Positions 1 through 12,280 are shown, counted from the stretch's first letter. The stretch is 64,000 nt of DNA from Ceratopteris richardii (GCA_020310875.1 CM035433.1:107003758-107067757); one strand, 5' to 3'. The notes: a model not told the origin generated them from the sequence alone. Translations and numbers: made by a program.

Positions 1-3000
1 TGGTACTGCACATCAATCTGCACCTGTGCTCGTTCCCCATCATATTTATACTCGCATGTGAATTCAATATCTTGAAATTTGTCCAAAATATCGGAAATGC
101 TCTTTGTTGCTTTTGCAAGCATGGGTCCTACTGGCACTCCTGGTGTAAAATGACAGACCTCACTCAGATCCTGAATACCAACCCTTAACAGAGCTGGAAC
201 AATCTGATCAAAATCTGGAAGATTTGAGTAGACTTGCTTTATAATTTGAGCAGCCTGAAACACCACAGAAAAAAAACGTTTTGATAAAGCAAAGAGGATG
301 CTATTAACAAGAAATATCCTCTCATTTTCCATATCATTGAAATTCCTCCATAAGGTGTTCATGAAAGGGATCCCTGACAACAAATATTGGATCAAGGAAA
401 ACGGGAATTTTACTGAGATTACATATCCCATAACTCGCCTTCAGAAGACTGAAAAGAAGAACATGCCTGTTCAAGTCGCCCAGGAAGTTGGGCAGCTGCT
501 ACTGGTGGTTTCTCTGTCAGGACTGCTGCATGCGCCAATGCAACCAGCACAGTCTGCTCAGCAAGACCAATCCGCAGGTTCCCCTAAGAGAAGCACAGCA
601 GGGGAATATTAAGACATTTTGCATGTGTCAATAAAATGGAATGCCCTGCCATTACTGCTACTACCTGTGCTAGCCGAACTATAAACAATGGCTCACAATC
701 CATAGCTGCAACCAGAAGTGATTTGATTTTGTTCCGCCTGTTTTCTTGAGAATTTTTTCCTGTTTCCTGTAAAGCAATGTATTATAATTATTTTCTAGTA
801 AAGTAACAAAAGATCTACAGAAAATACTTTCATGTTACTTGCTTTAGCAATTTCTTTGAATGTCTTCAAAACTTTAGCACAAGTTAAAGCTAATGGCTTC
901 CTCATTAAGCGTTGATTCACACGGCAGGCCTTTGCAACAAGACCCAAGTCCCCAAGCGCCTGTCATCAGAGAGGAACAGCATTATAATGACTCATGTTTA
1001 GTCAGATATTCAGTTAAACCATAAGCTTACCTTCAACTGACTTTTAACTTGAGCATCACTTTTCCCAAATGTCTCTCCTATGGTCTTGATAATGGTTGCA
1101 TCACCAATTCCTAGTTCTACTCCATGGTGTGGAGGGGCAACTTTATTGGCAGTAAGATACACTGTAGGTAGTAAGTCTTCAGGGGTTGTGAATATAATTG
1201 TGCGAAACACGTTTGTGAGAATGTCTGTCATTGCAATTCTTCCACTTTCACAAGATATCACTGCAACAGAATATAATATTGGTGCTTACTGTGATAGAAC
1301 AGTAATGTAACAACTTGGATCTGATATGATTTACATGTCAGAATGATAAAGTTCGGATAATAAATAATGAAAGAAGGAAACTATCTTTGTTTAATTTTAA
1401 GGAAAATTTTGCAGGGTGTATTCAGTGAAAAAAGTTGCACAACATGGAGCAGAAAATAGGATATATTTGATAGAATTTTACCCATCATGACAAATGTAAT
1501 TTCAACACGAGTTATTTGTTTCAATGGCACATATCAAAAAGCATAAACTTTGCAGACAAAGCACTTACACTCTCATAAACTTAGCAGACCATGAGTAGCA
1601 ATTGAATCAAGCCTTCAAGCTCAGCATGTACACACTGTTTTCTATTGTCTGAACATAAATGTCATTGATGTGAAAATAACAAAAACAAAAGAACTGAAAA
1701 CTGGTACGTGAGTTTTCAGCTAGATTTTATGTTTTATGTCACATATTAAATCTCCAAAATTCAGAAAGCCTCTGGAATCGGCACGGGAAAGCACAGTGTG
1801 CAATGATTGATGCATACAATGACAGGTCGATTGATGCCGATAAGTGATTCAATGGCGTTTACATGCTGCAATTCCTAAACAGCATTACCGTGTTGTAAAA
1901 ATTATGAAGCAGACTAAAACGTTGACATAAAAATGCTAAAGGGATCAATATCATTGTACATGCCCTTCTGATGCTTAGAGGACATTTATCCACTGTGATC
2001 GATCAAAGGAATTATCAAATTGAAAATTGAACGATACACAGAGTATCAGATCCCACATTATTCTATGCACTTCTAATTCTTACTTGGCAATAACTCACTA
2101 CGCCTGTATAGCATGATATCAGATGCGGAAAATCAATGTCCTCTTGAACTTCCAAATACTTCCTATTTAAAAAAAGTTAAAAACTTGGCTCGATTCGTGC
2201 GTTGACTAAAACCACTGAAAGCCTAAAAACATGGCAAGCATCTCCCTTTGACGCCAACGGAAACAGAGCTACACCTAATTCTGTGACGATTGAAAAGTAC
2301 TTGTAATCAACGAAAAATGACGTGAAACTCCAAACAAATTGCAGACATTTAGAATCATGAGCACTCTAATTTGGATATAAAGGAAGGGGCTTACTGTCAA
2401 AAGCATGAGCAAGGAAAGCAAAAGGTACATGTTCACCCTTCTTCCAGAAAGCAGCTGCCTTCGGATCGAATTCCAGCTGCCGTTTTGTGAGATTAGAGAC
2501 ACACTCGGTAATGGAAGGGACTTCTGAAACTCCAACAGGGGGCAAAGAGATCTTTTCAGAAATCTTAGGGATGTCTGGAGAGTCAGGAAGTTTTGCTTCC
2601 TCCAAACCCATGTCTGAGTCTTTTTGTTCCTCGATTGTGCCATTCTCTTTATCTTCTCGGGTGCTATCAATCTCCATAGGTGCTTCTATACCGTTTTGCA
2701 CTGCGGTACCGTTGTCTTTCTCACAGGGCTCGTTAATTTTCGCCACTGCGCTTTTCTCCAAAGTCGAGGGCGACTTGTCTTTTCGTCCTGATTCTCGTTC
2801 TCCGCTTTCCTTCATCTTTTCATGTGGCGCTGAAACTTTTTGTTCCTTCTTCTTTTCCGTCTTCCCCTTCTCTACAGCAATGTGAGACGCAGGGGGACGA
2901 CCAGCTGCTACGGCGCCTTTCTTCGACCGTGCAGCCTGCATCAGCATATCGTTGATGCTCCGAGTCCCAGACATAACGATGCTGAGAGGAAGTAGTCCGA

Positions 3001-3109
3001 CGACGGAAAGAGAGCGCTGAGTGCTTCGATACTGGAGAAGAGCTCGTAGGTGAGAATGATGATGGAAGAAGAGCCTGTCGGAGAAGCTTCCTCTTGTGAA
3101 GCTCAACAT
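1..3109 (-). CDS. LIG1: DNA ligase 1, 5' half of gene (runs off the left edge)
   Basis: ATP-dependent DNA ligase that seals nicks in replication and repair. Six exons are visible on the minus strand: 3109-2395, 1260-1031, 959-843, 766-665, 583-467 and 254-1. The first intron is phase 1 and the others phase 0; acceptors are all AG. Exon 1 encodes an Arg/Ser-rich, acid-poor leader, a second Met at codon 46 (2974), a Lys/Glu-rich disordered stretch, then the start of the DNA-binding domain (FDPKAAAFWKKGEHVPF). Exon 2 gives ESGRIAMTDIL and GVELGIGDATIIK, typical of plant LIG1. The last exon gives PMLAKATKS and motif I, EYKYDGERAQ; the adenylated lysine codon is 45-47. The exon edge past about position 24 is unclear. 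Intron 1 (1261-2394) is 1.13 kb with no feature seen. Donors of the introns starting at 842 and 466 are GC rather than GT. The catalytic core and OB domain lie outside the window. Identity is near certain; exon ends rest on splice consensus and alignment to the known family. Confidence 0.95.
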
Positions 3110-3354
3110 TCTCGCGGGCTCGTAGGGGCGGGAGTATTATTTCATACGCGCTCATCGTCCAAGCTAAAGCTCCTAGAGCTCCTAGAAATTGAGAAAACAG
3201 GTTACTCTCTCTCGAGTATGGAAAAATGAGCTCAATAGTTGGATGCCACAAATTCAAAGGAGTAGAACACGATAATTTTTATTTTCATATTCTTTGTCTT
3301 CTTTTTTCTTTTCACCTTAATATTTGGCATCAAAGTTTTGCACTACAAGTCCAT
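3110..3354 (-). promoter_or_regulatory. Probable LIG1 5' leader and promoter region
   Basis: This is the sequence immediately upstream of the first LIG1 ATG. It includes a short pyrimidine-rich stretch (about 3296-3312) and A/T-rich DNA. No unambiguous TATA box or start site can be picked. The boundary with the repeat that follows is where the SINE-like head begins. Confidence 0.4.
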
Positions 3355-3601
3355 GTCCCATAGGTGGGTTGGTTAAGCACTAGTTTTTTGAGGCAGAGGT
3401 CTTATGTTTAATCTTTGGGTTGGACATGTAATGGCTATGGTCAGTCAAAATCAGTTGTAACCAATTGTGACCTTGTCTAACCTCTGTTTTGTGAGACATG
3501 AGAAGTCCCGCGATTACTATGTCCATTCATCTATACAGTTGTTCTTTCAAAGTTAAAGCTCAAGGGAATAGGCGCTTGTCGAACCTCCATTTAAAAAAAA
3601 A
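3355..3601 (+). mobile_element. tRNA-derived SINE-like unit
   Basis: The first ~70 bases resemble a tRNA: they begin GTCC and close with GGAC, with a box A-like GGTTGGTTAAGCAC and a weak box B-like GTTTAATC. An unrelated body follows and ends in an A-run at about 3593-3601. Head, body and poly(A) tail at this length are the usual SINE plan. No target duplication is clear and box B is degenerate, so an old copy is likely. Confidence 0.45.
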
Positions 3602-3628
3602 TACGCAGTACCCTATACAACATAGGAA

Positions 3629-3780
3629 CTCAAAAACAACTCATCTAATACTCATCTAGGTCATCTAGGACAGTATCTATCTATCTTAGAAACAACTCAT
3701 CTCATGCTCATCTAGGTCACTAGCTATCTAACTTAGAAACAACTCATCTCATGCTCATCCAGATCACTAGGTATCTCTAG
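3629..3780 (+). repeat. Imperfect tandem repeat, about 55-bp unit, 3 copies
   Basis: The phrase AACAACTCATCT-x-ATGCTCATC-x-AGGTCACTAG recurs three times in the same orientation with small changes. It is not coding in any frame and no function is suggested. Confidence 0.7.
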
Positions 3781-4006
3781 TTGACCTACTACCAGTATTC
3801 ATCTAGAGATTAGAAACATGAGATCTCATATTTTCCCTATCACATCATGCAATTATGCACTCATACGTCTTATAAGCATAGTTTAGCCATTATGAAGTGC
3901 AATTGATTGTGAATATTATAGCAACAAGGTAATCCATCATTATGTTCCATATTTATGTCGACAATGATGGGAAGATTGTCACTTGATGTTAACAAGTCCA
4001 AAAAGT

Positions 4007-4130
4007 ATCTTTGAGACTCAAATTAAGGCATCTAAGCATGCATCTTTGAGAGTCAAATTAAGGCATCTAAGCATGCATTTTCAACTAATATCTTTGAGAG
4101 TTAAATTAAGGCATCTAAGCATGCATTTTC
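4007..4130 (+). repeat. Tandem repeat, 3 copies of an unit of about 35-47 bp
   Basis: The phrase ATCTTTGAGA...AAATTAAGGCATCTAAGCATGC occurs three times. Copies 2 and 3 have an extra TTTTCAACTA-type spacer. The region around it is A/T-rich and non-coding. Confidence 0.75.
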
Positions 4131-5835
4131 AGGTCTTTCCCATGCTCTATATGCATTGGTAATCTCAAAATGTATTGCTTTGTGTCGATGGCATTACAGC
4201 CCTCCTTAAATAACAAGTTCCATGATGAGTAGCTTGATTGTTTTAGTCCAATTTTCAATAGATTCTTTTTGTGTAGTTCTTTCAGCTTGAGGGATGCTAA
4301 TGTAGGCTTCCAAATGTAATAAACAATGTCACATCATCATTTATAGTGGACTATATATTCTAATTGACCTTGAGAGATCCTCAAGTACTAAACATGCTCA
4401 ACTTCAAGCTCTTTGTGATCTTCAATTTGAATGGATGGTGGAGCATTATAACCCCCCCCCTCGATGCAATTTCTTGTATGTCTCAAACAAGGAAACATGG
4501 AAAATTGGATGGATTTCCATAGTTATCTTGAGTTGAAGTCACTAAATACTTAGATCAATATGAGCCATGATAGCAGAAGGCCTAAACCTTGCATGGTATT
4601 GTTGTCTATAAATTATGCCATAGTATCTATAGTTCTTTTAGACCCATGAGCAATTGAGTAGTTCATTGGCATCAAGTGATGTGTCTATAAAAAATAATAG
4701 CATAATGGAATAAACCAATAGATAGAGTTGAGAAAAACGTAGATGGAGAGACATGTGGATTGAGAGACACATAAGTCAAATTCTCAAATTGTCAAGATGA
4801 ATGAAGCTACAGAGATGGCATGGTCCACCCATGCACTCCCAATATGGAGCTTAGATGATGATCTAGACAGACTCTAGATGAAGGGTTGTGCAATGGTGTA
4901 TAGAGCTTCACATACTTCATGCTTATATACTTTTTACAATGGGAGTCAATATAGATAACATAGTTGGGAGACACAAAATAGCTGGCAAAATATAATATCT
5001 GACAAGATTTCCATGACTAGAAGTCTTATCATCTTAGCCCTATGAATCAGGCAAATTGCACTATCCCCATTAAGGTTCTGTATTGAGACTACACGGTGCC
5101 ACATTTTTTAATTGAATGGAAACCCAATGGCCCAAAAGTTTTTGCCCTACCTAACCTCATGGATAGGCTCACAAAGATCATCTATTACCATCAATGTTCA
5201 CACATGGACCTCATCTAAATCGAAAGCGATTCCAAAATGTTCAGGCTCTCACAATGATTTCTCCTCATAATGGGGGCCTTACAATAAAAAAATGCCCATG
5301 TATAGGGAAAGAATTCACATCAAAGCTACTTGAGGGACACATAACTCTAACAGGCTCAAAGACTCCTTGGCCTACACAAAAATCACGTTTCCACTCAAAC
5401 ATTTTTATATACAAACATATTTCATCCTCTCAAATATAGCGAAATGAGTTGAATGGTTGAAAAAAAAATGAAACAATTGTGGCCTAGACACCTTAGTGCT
5501 TGATCTTCAACAATAGCTCATGTTTTGAATTCTTTATCACATATACACATTCTTTCCACACCTCTTTGCTCTCGTTTATCTTCATCTGCTTCATCCATCA
5601 GCTATCACCTTCCCTCCTCCCTTTTGTCATCCTCAACACAAGGAGGTTGATGTATTTAGATTTTTTTCAAGACTACAATAATCCTCTCTACCTTGCAAGT
5701 TCAACCTTTTGTATGTTTTGGCCATTCATTGAGCAACTTATTTTATTTCACTACCTTTGCCCTTTCTTCCTTTCATTGCATGGCTATCTCTTTCACACGA
5801 GTGATGTGGCCATAAATCTTTGAAAATCTTTCCAA
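4131..5835. other. No recognisable gene
   Basis: A/T-rich intergenic DNA with a C-run at about 4451. Frames are short and frequently stopped, and no domain, LTR end or RNA gene was recognised. It may be very old transposon debris. Confidence 0.4.
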
Positions 5836-5839
5836 GAAT

Positions 5840-6785
5840 CCCATGGCTTCTTTTAAAAGTAGGTAAGTATTGGCTTGGAAGGCATTTGCATCGATCGAAG
5901 CAAAGCCTAATAAAATGTTATGGTCTAGAATTTTGCTCAAATTGAAAAAAAGGGTCCCTATGCCAAAGTGGAGGCCCATACTTTCAAGGTATAGTGCTAG
6001 TGTATTTTTGAAGGTAATCAAATAGACCTTTAATATATCAGAGATCTTTAATAGCTTGAGACAGACAGGATTCTAACCCCGCCTTAGATAAGTCTACTAA
6101 AATTAGTAAGTATACTTCTTCTAATCATGGGATCATATAATGGATTGCTTTTACATCATGCAAGGGTGGTATCCCATACCAATGTTGGAGCAAGATCTCT
6201 TTTAATAAATCTTTATTGTCTTTGAATCATAAGTGCATGGTCCTAATGAATATTCTCAAGAATTTCTTCTTTTGTAAGTAATCTTGTAGCATCAGTATGA
6301 TCCCATTGCCTCGACAATTTCTACTTGAAGCATAATGAGGTGAGTAGGGTTGTGTGATAAGGTTAAGCTCTTCACCCACAACCTTATCAACAATGCTTGA
6401 TCCCACTATGAAATGTTCGTATTCTACCCAATATTCTTGTATGAGTCTATATCATTGCTCTTGGACCTCTTCCATTATATTTTCTATCATTTCTTATGTG
6501 AATTGTCTCTTAGGAGATAATTAGCTATATAACGCCACATTCAGCCTATAATTGGTGTTTTCTCTTTGAGATAATCCTCAAGCTTATGCAAACTTGATGG
6601 CTTTGATATTGATGAAGCTAGATCCTCCACCAAAGTTAGCATTATTGTGCAAATGGGTGTGGTGTAGGAGTACGCCTTGAACATCATGGGGAATTGGGTG
6701 TGTGTATGTCTTTCATTCGTTGTACTCTCCAAAAAAAGTTTAACATTATTGGACTTGAGCTTTTGGACATTATCCATAAGGTTGA
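5840..6785 (-). pseudogene. Decayed reading frame of unknown identity
   Basis: On the minus strand a protein-like frame can be followed from about 6780 down to 5840. It is broken by only a handful of TGA/TAG stops. Readable stretches include IQEYWVEYEHFIVGSSIV and LQHWYGIPPLHDVKAIHY. No family was recognised. The look (Leu/Ile/Tyr-rich, few stops in ~300 codons) fits a dead transposon accessory ORF, but it could be chance. Confidence 0.35.
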
Positions 6786-8036
6786 CTATGCCTTTTTAGT
6801 GTTTCCACTCTCCTCTTGAGATATGAGTTGATTTCCTTTAACTCTATGACTTCTCATTACAAATGTATCTCGTTCACTTTATTAACAATTTTGCTTCTTC
6901 CAAATCTTGATTTTCTCATGTTGCAGATTTAGGGAACATAGAACTAACTCTCATGGAAGTGGCTTAGGCATGTGTACATGACTACACATAGGCAATTTGT
7001 AGTGAGAAACAGAGTTTAGTAACTATCAAAATTACGCCAAAGTAATCTTGAATCGTTCCAAAAATGCATCAAACTTGGTGAAATAGTAAAGATGGGAAAT
7101 TCCCTTGTTGTCCCCTCTCAACAACAAGAATAATCACATAGTTTTTCAAGCAAAATTTATTCTAATTTGAAAAGCACACATAACCGTCCTAGGCAACCAG
7201 CATGTATACCAATCGACTATGTGCCCCTTTTGCATGCTTAGAAGCATGATGTCAAAGCATAGTCTCTTCTTACATCATACATATATGAACCTTATCATAA
7301 TCAATATCTTGAGCCAACACATTGAAAACATTCATGACTCAGTAAACTAAATTGTCTCTCAATGGAACATCAAACAAGAGGTCCTTGATAGCAACCCTTA
7401 ATCTAGGAACAATAAAATCCATTGTACAAATCCTTCTAAATTTTCATATTAGAGGGGTTAGCACGTGGCACTTTGAGAAGGTATTGCCTTTTTGAGGTAT
7501 GAGCTAGAAGGATTGAGGAGTTGAGTCATTGAGGAGAGTCATGGAATTCCACGAACAAGTCTGGGAGGTGAACGAAGTGAATGCTTTGTGCGTTGCCTCT
7601 ATTGAAGTCACATGAGCTTGAGTTGAGAGGGCCATGGCAAAACATGTGTGTTTAAACATTGAATATCAAAGCTAGATGTGGTGTTTAGCAAGGGATCCCA
7701 TCATGGTGAGAGAGAAGTGAGAGAGATTGATTTGAGGGCCCAAAGAGGGATCACAGTAGCTTCATGCCAAAGCTGTGAGTGCCTATGACTAGGCACCCAC
7801 GAGAGAAAGAGGATTTCCTGTTCTCTCCTCAATTTCTACCAAAAATTATTTGGCACAATGCCTATATAGCCTTCCAAGCTATGAAAAAAACATATGTGGT
7901 GCCATCTAGCCTCTACGTGAGCCCATTAAGATCTTCCCATGCATCCATGCATACAAGTAATATCTTGTGAGCAAATCCTCCAATTGGAGAGAGATAAGCG
8001 GAGTTAAAAGGATTTATTTGGAAGAAGGAGCTGGCA
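6786..8036 (-). other. Non-coding; probably includes the 3' UTR and LTR of copia C2
   Basis: No gene was seen. On the minus strand this continues directly from the copia C2 3' end at 8037, so the C2 3' UTR and 3' LTR are expected here. A TATA-like CTATATAGG on the minus strand near 7860-7870 would suit an LTR promoter. I could not fix LTR ends or find the matching 5' LTR. Confidence 0.3.
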
Positions 8037-8173
8037 CTCATGTATAAGGAAGTGTCAAGCTATGTGGAATCCATCCACAAAAGGAAGTAAGCCCAAAGCT
8101 TTGCAAAAAGCTTCAAATTTCTCCCTAGGCAGAGCCTTCATGAAAAAGGTCTGCAATGTTCTGCTCTGTGGGC
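8037..8173 (-). repeat. 137-bp duplicate of the copia C2 3' end (first copy)
   Basis: The reverse complement matches 47502-47638 over the same 137 bp with about four differences. It encodes the end of copia RNase H (ALPREKFEAFCKALGL) and downstream sequence. It abuts the intact 3' LTR end of Gb, while the second copy abuts the damaged 5' LTR start of Gb. The two copies therefore flank Gb once the inversion is undone. Confidence 0.85.
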
Positions 8174-8688
8174 TGTTAAAAGGAAAAACTTCCGTCAAGT
8201 CCGCCTTTTAATCTCTTTTCAGGTTCTTGGGGATGGTAGGGGTCTGATACTTCAGAGGCCCTTTATCTAATTTTCCCACTTAACTAACAAATTAAGCAGT
8301 ATGCTATTACTCTGTATCAATTCTTCTATACAGTCTTACTACTCGCATTCCAGTTATTCTTTACGCCGTAGGTAACACAGAAGTTAATGATCACCGTAGC
8401 GCAGATTGATCATCGTCGCTGAACATTACTATGTTAACTAGAAATTAATGTAACTCAACAAAGTAAAATAACAGTACTCAGAGTTACTGGAATCTGCACT
8501 CCGACGTCTTCGCAGAGTCGCAAATCGCCCAGAAAGACAGTCTGGCGATCCTGTCTCCTCTCTACCGGAGAGCCACCGTAATGTCTCTTCATTGATTGAT
8601 AAAAAGGGTACAACACTTCGCTACGACCTTTCGGTACGTGCGGTATAGGAAAATATAAATTACATGATGCCAATCCGGCGGCCTTACA
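8174..8688 (-). repeat. 3' LTR of Gb
   Basis: On the minus strand it starts TGTAAGGCCGCC and ends CCTTTTAACA. By hand count it differs from the LTR at 47639-48148 at about 22 of 509 positions. It is far less like the LTR at 25460. This pairing across opposite orientations is part of the evidence for the inversion. Confidence 0.9.
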
Positions 8689-8715
8689 CTGGCACGCACG
8701 GTGGACTTGAACCCA
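8689..8715 (-). other. tRNA-3'-end-like motif in the PPT position of Gb
   Basis: On the minus strand GGGTTCAAGTCCACCGTGC, then GTGCCAG, directly precedes the LTR start TGTAAG. It contains a perfect pol III box B core (GGTTCAAGTCC) and a CCA. It is not purine-rich. The same block precedes the Ga 3' LTR. Confidence 0.65.
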
Positions 8716-8729
8716 CAACGTAAACAAAA

Positions 8730-10818
8730 TTAAGGCTCGTCTACGATGCCTTGTATATACATAGTTCTTGCTAATTTGAAGGTTCTAGAGATTTTCTGTT
8801 TTAGGGAATCCAACATCAACTTTAGTGTCTTCGGCTCTACTAGTTGTGCGTCAGTTCGAACGGAACTTGCCGCAATGACCTGGATTATCAACGTATCAGT
8901 CTGCAACTGCAAAAAGGCATCTTGCAAATAAAAGTCATTGGCAAGGGCTGCATCTCAGCTCAATCTAATCTCATTTCAGCAATTTGATTATCAATTCTTG
9001 ATAGGCGCTCTGCTTGAAAACCTAACTGCTTTTCTCTTCGTTCCAGCTTCTGAGCTTGAAATTGAATGGTTTGATAATAAGCATCTCTTTCTCTCTTAAT
9101 CGTTGCTATCTCCTTCTGAAGTTGAATGGTTAAACTCGTCTTTGCTTTGAGAGCAGAATTCGCCTGAAACAGATCGGCAGTTGCGGCCTGGAGTTTTGCA
9201 TTAGTCTGCTTAGCTAAAGTAGCCATCTCCTATCCTCTCTGCACGACCTCATCAAGCTGTATTCGAGTTTCCTCCAAAAAATTCCCAATTGCCACTCGAG
9301 CGTCTTCTTTATCCTGTACTAGTTGATTTAACTGCTTGATCTCTTCATCACGAGCAATTAAAAGAACATCCTTAGCTTTTAACACGTCCAATGTTGCATC
9401 GCGTTGGGCAATTAATGTGTCTTGTTCTGCAAGCTTAGCTTGAAGATGCTGAAGTTGCATCTGCAAAGCATGGTTTTTTGCTTTAACGACATCTGCTTCT
9501 TTCTGTAGTGGGGCAATATCAGCCTCCAAAACATCAACTTTGTGCTGCAACTCCTGTCTGATATTATCAGTGGCCATCTTCAATTGCATTGGTAACTGCT
9601 GCGAGAATTGGATCAACGGTCGACCCATAGATTTGAGTTCATGAAACATCGGGGTTGGAGCAGGAAGGGTAGGAAGGGATTGGATGTAGAAGCAAAGAAC
9701 AGATGAGGGGAAGAGGGTGGAGAATAGGCGGGAGAAAAAGATGGAGAATTAGGTGCGTCGGGAACAATAGGTTGGACTGGAACAATTGGCTCAACAATGT
9801 TCATGGTGGAAGGAAGTGGGGTAAGAAGATTAGACACCAACACTATTCCGGTTGTCTGCTGCTTTGTCGCTTCCGTTTTGGCAATCACAGCGTCAACCAG
9901 AGCAATCACTTCATTGAGAATCTCTGCAATAATGGCTTGAATAGCATCTTGATTCTGCTGATGAGAATCCTCTCAAGAAGAAATTTCTTCAGAGTCGGTG
10001 GTGGAAGCACTTTGTTCCTGCTCCTGGATTGGAGAAGAATGGGCGGAAGAATCAACATGGATGGAAGTGGCGGTGTCGTGGAAGACCTCTTCTTCATGTC
10101 CGGCATTGGATCCTTGCACCTGGCTCTCAAACGGACTTATACGGCTGCGTTTCTGGCGAAGAAGTTGAAAAAGATATGCATCATCATCTTCCTCATCTTC
10201 GAGCATCCGAGTAGACTCTTCATGCAACAGGAATGGAGCATTTGGCGGAGGTTGCACGGCTTGAATGGCGGGAAAGAGGAAAGTGAGGATATGGGGAAGA
10301 CGTGATCGTGGAAGATCACCCTTATTAACTTGTTTAATAACCGTAACACATTCACGGTGAATGCGCCGGAAATAAAAAGATGCAAAATTGACAGGCTTAC
10401 GAGAAGCCATGTCTATCATTGAGTAAAAGGGACGTGAGATCCCGTAGGTATGTTTTTGCAAATTCAGTATAGCAACTAAAAATTACAATACGGTATGCTC
10501 CGGATCAGGTCGACACAGAATGGCGTACTCATTAGATGAGTGCCGTGAGAATAACGTGGTCATGGTGGCGACAAGAAGTAGAGGACCATTCTCCAATCCA
10601 TCCCGAGGAAGTCGGAAGGCATCGGCAAACGAAGCCATAGTGATCACGACTCGTGACGGTAAACAAAGGATAGGCCAACTCTGCGCATAAAATGGTTGAC
10701 ACTCCACTGAATGCCAAGGCAATTCAGCGAAGTTCGAAAGGCCACGAATACGCAAATGTTCACTCACTTCAGGGGTGAGTCCTTCATGAAAGGTAGCAAC
10801 ATTAGCTAGTGCTTCCAT
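8730..10818 (-). pseudogene. Extra third ORF of Gb (helical domain plus long coiled coil), broken
   Basis: It starts at ATG 10818 (MEALANVATF) and ends at TAA 8730-8732 after GIVDEP. Segments in order: an N-terminal domain with RGLSNFAELPWHSVE and SFADAFRLP (10818-10483); a second part with YGISRPFYSMIDMA and GDLPRSRLPHILTF (10461 on); an acidic Asp/Glu linker; a Pro/Ser-rich stretch (9909-9650); then a heptad-rich coiled coil (9649-8960) ending RLSRIDNQIAEM. Frameshifts and stops (for example at 10483 and 9973) interrupt it. Ga has the same gene at 52167-54311, so it belongs to the family. The N-terminal part recalls the 'putative plant transposon protein' domains of Ty3 elements; that is a resemblance, not a search result. 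No signal peptide or membrane segment, so it is not env-like. Confidence 0.75.
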
Positions 10819-11132
10819 GACGCGCACGCGACAACACAAGAACACAGAAAACAAAGAATGAAGAAACACACAGACACAATAGCAATTATCAGTAAAAGGA
10901 ATAAGATTAAGTAGACACACAGGCAACAAGAGGCGATCGAAAACTCTAATCATCACGCGGTATTGAAATGATAACCTTCATAATTACGGCGTGCATGCAT
11001 GGGCAGAACCAGTAACACAAGGTGGCGATTAATCATATTTAGATATCAAAACAAGGAGACTTACGGTCTATATTCAGCCAAAATACAAAAATAAAAAGAA
11101 AATAAGTGACACGCGGAAAAACGAGGAACACG

Positions 11133-12280
11133 TTAGCGGTGATCAGGCGGTTGGTGATATGGGCGTAACTTTGAACCATTAATCACTTTGGGAAGGGAAA
11201 CTCCGATCAAGGTAGTCAACCGAAAAGTAGCGGGTCCCACTTGCTCACTAATCCGGTAAGGACTGAACCACCGTAATTTAAATTTACCAGCAGAACAATT
11301 TGCTTTAGCATTATAAAATAACACAAGCTGGCCCACCATAAACACAAGAATTTTGAGGAAACGATCATGGGTACGGGCTTGCCGCAACTGAACTTCTTGA
11401 AGAACCAGCAAACTTTCCCGGCGATGTTCATCCAAGACTCGGAGTGCTTCCAACCGAAATGGCAAAGAGTCTTCGAGCAGCAATTTCTGAGTTAGGGCGA
11501 CGCGTAGGCTTGGCACTACTACCTCCATTGGCGCGATTGCTTCCAACCCATAAGCAAGCTTGAATGGGGTCATTCCAGTTGCCACTTGTATGTAGTCCGA
11601 TATGCCCATAAAACCGCGGGTAATAACTGGTCCCATCATTCTAGAGATTCTAAGGTCAACTTGCGGAGCATATTCAACAATATATTGTTGGTGCTTTCAG
11701 CCAAACCATTAGCACGCGGATAGTATGGTGAACTGAATTTATGCAGAATTTGAAAAGTGTGAGTTAGTACTCGCATTAAATTGTTGGTAAAATTTGTTCC
11801 TTGGTCTGTCACTATTTCTAGAGATAAACCATAGCGCGGGAAGACGTCCTTCATCAGGCATTTTGCCATCGAAACAGCTGTGGCCGACCGTAATGCCCAA
11901 GCTTCCGCCCATCGAGTGGCGTAATCGGTACAAGTCAAGATGTAGCGATTGTTGGTGAGAGTAGCTGGAGGTGTGATGGGACCAATAAAATCTAGACCCC
12001 ACTTCTGAAAGGGTTCCAGCGATAATACCGGTTGAAGGGGAAAGAGGTGCCGATGTAATGGTTGTCCAGACCGTTGACAGGTATCGCACTGCTGCACAAA
12101 CTGATTCACATCTTTGTACATGGTAGGCCATCAAAGCCCGCTTTGCAGAATTTTACGGTGAGTAAGATCAGCTGTGAAATGTCCACTCGAGGGTAATGAA
12201 TGAGCCATAGCAATAACCAATTCTGCTTCATGTGGTGGAATACATCGAAGTAAAACACCAGTATGATCCATGTAGTACAG
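11133..12280 (-). pseudogene. Gb integrase
   Basis: The zinc-binding half carries the CC pair in QQCDTCQRSG. The core follows with D (CTDYATRW), D (TDQGTNF) and E (GLAESTN), so the DDE triad is present. The C-terminal part has the GPY-type block (FSPYRISEQVGPATFRL) and ends KLRPYHQPPD. Stops separate the zinc finger, core and tail, for example near 12125 and 11639. No chromodomain follows; the extra ORF comes next after about 320 bp. Confidence 0.85.

Noticed and set aside
2487..2885. Plus-strand gene opposite LIG1 exon 1
   Set aside because: It is the antisense shadow of the Lys/Glu-rich LIG1 N-terminus and has no domain or splice support.
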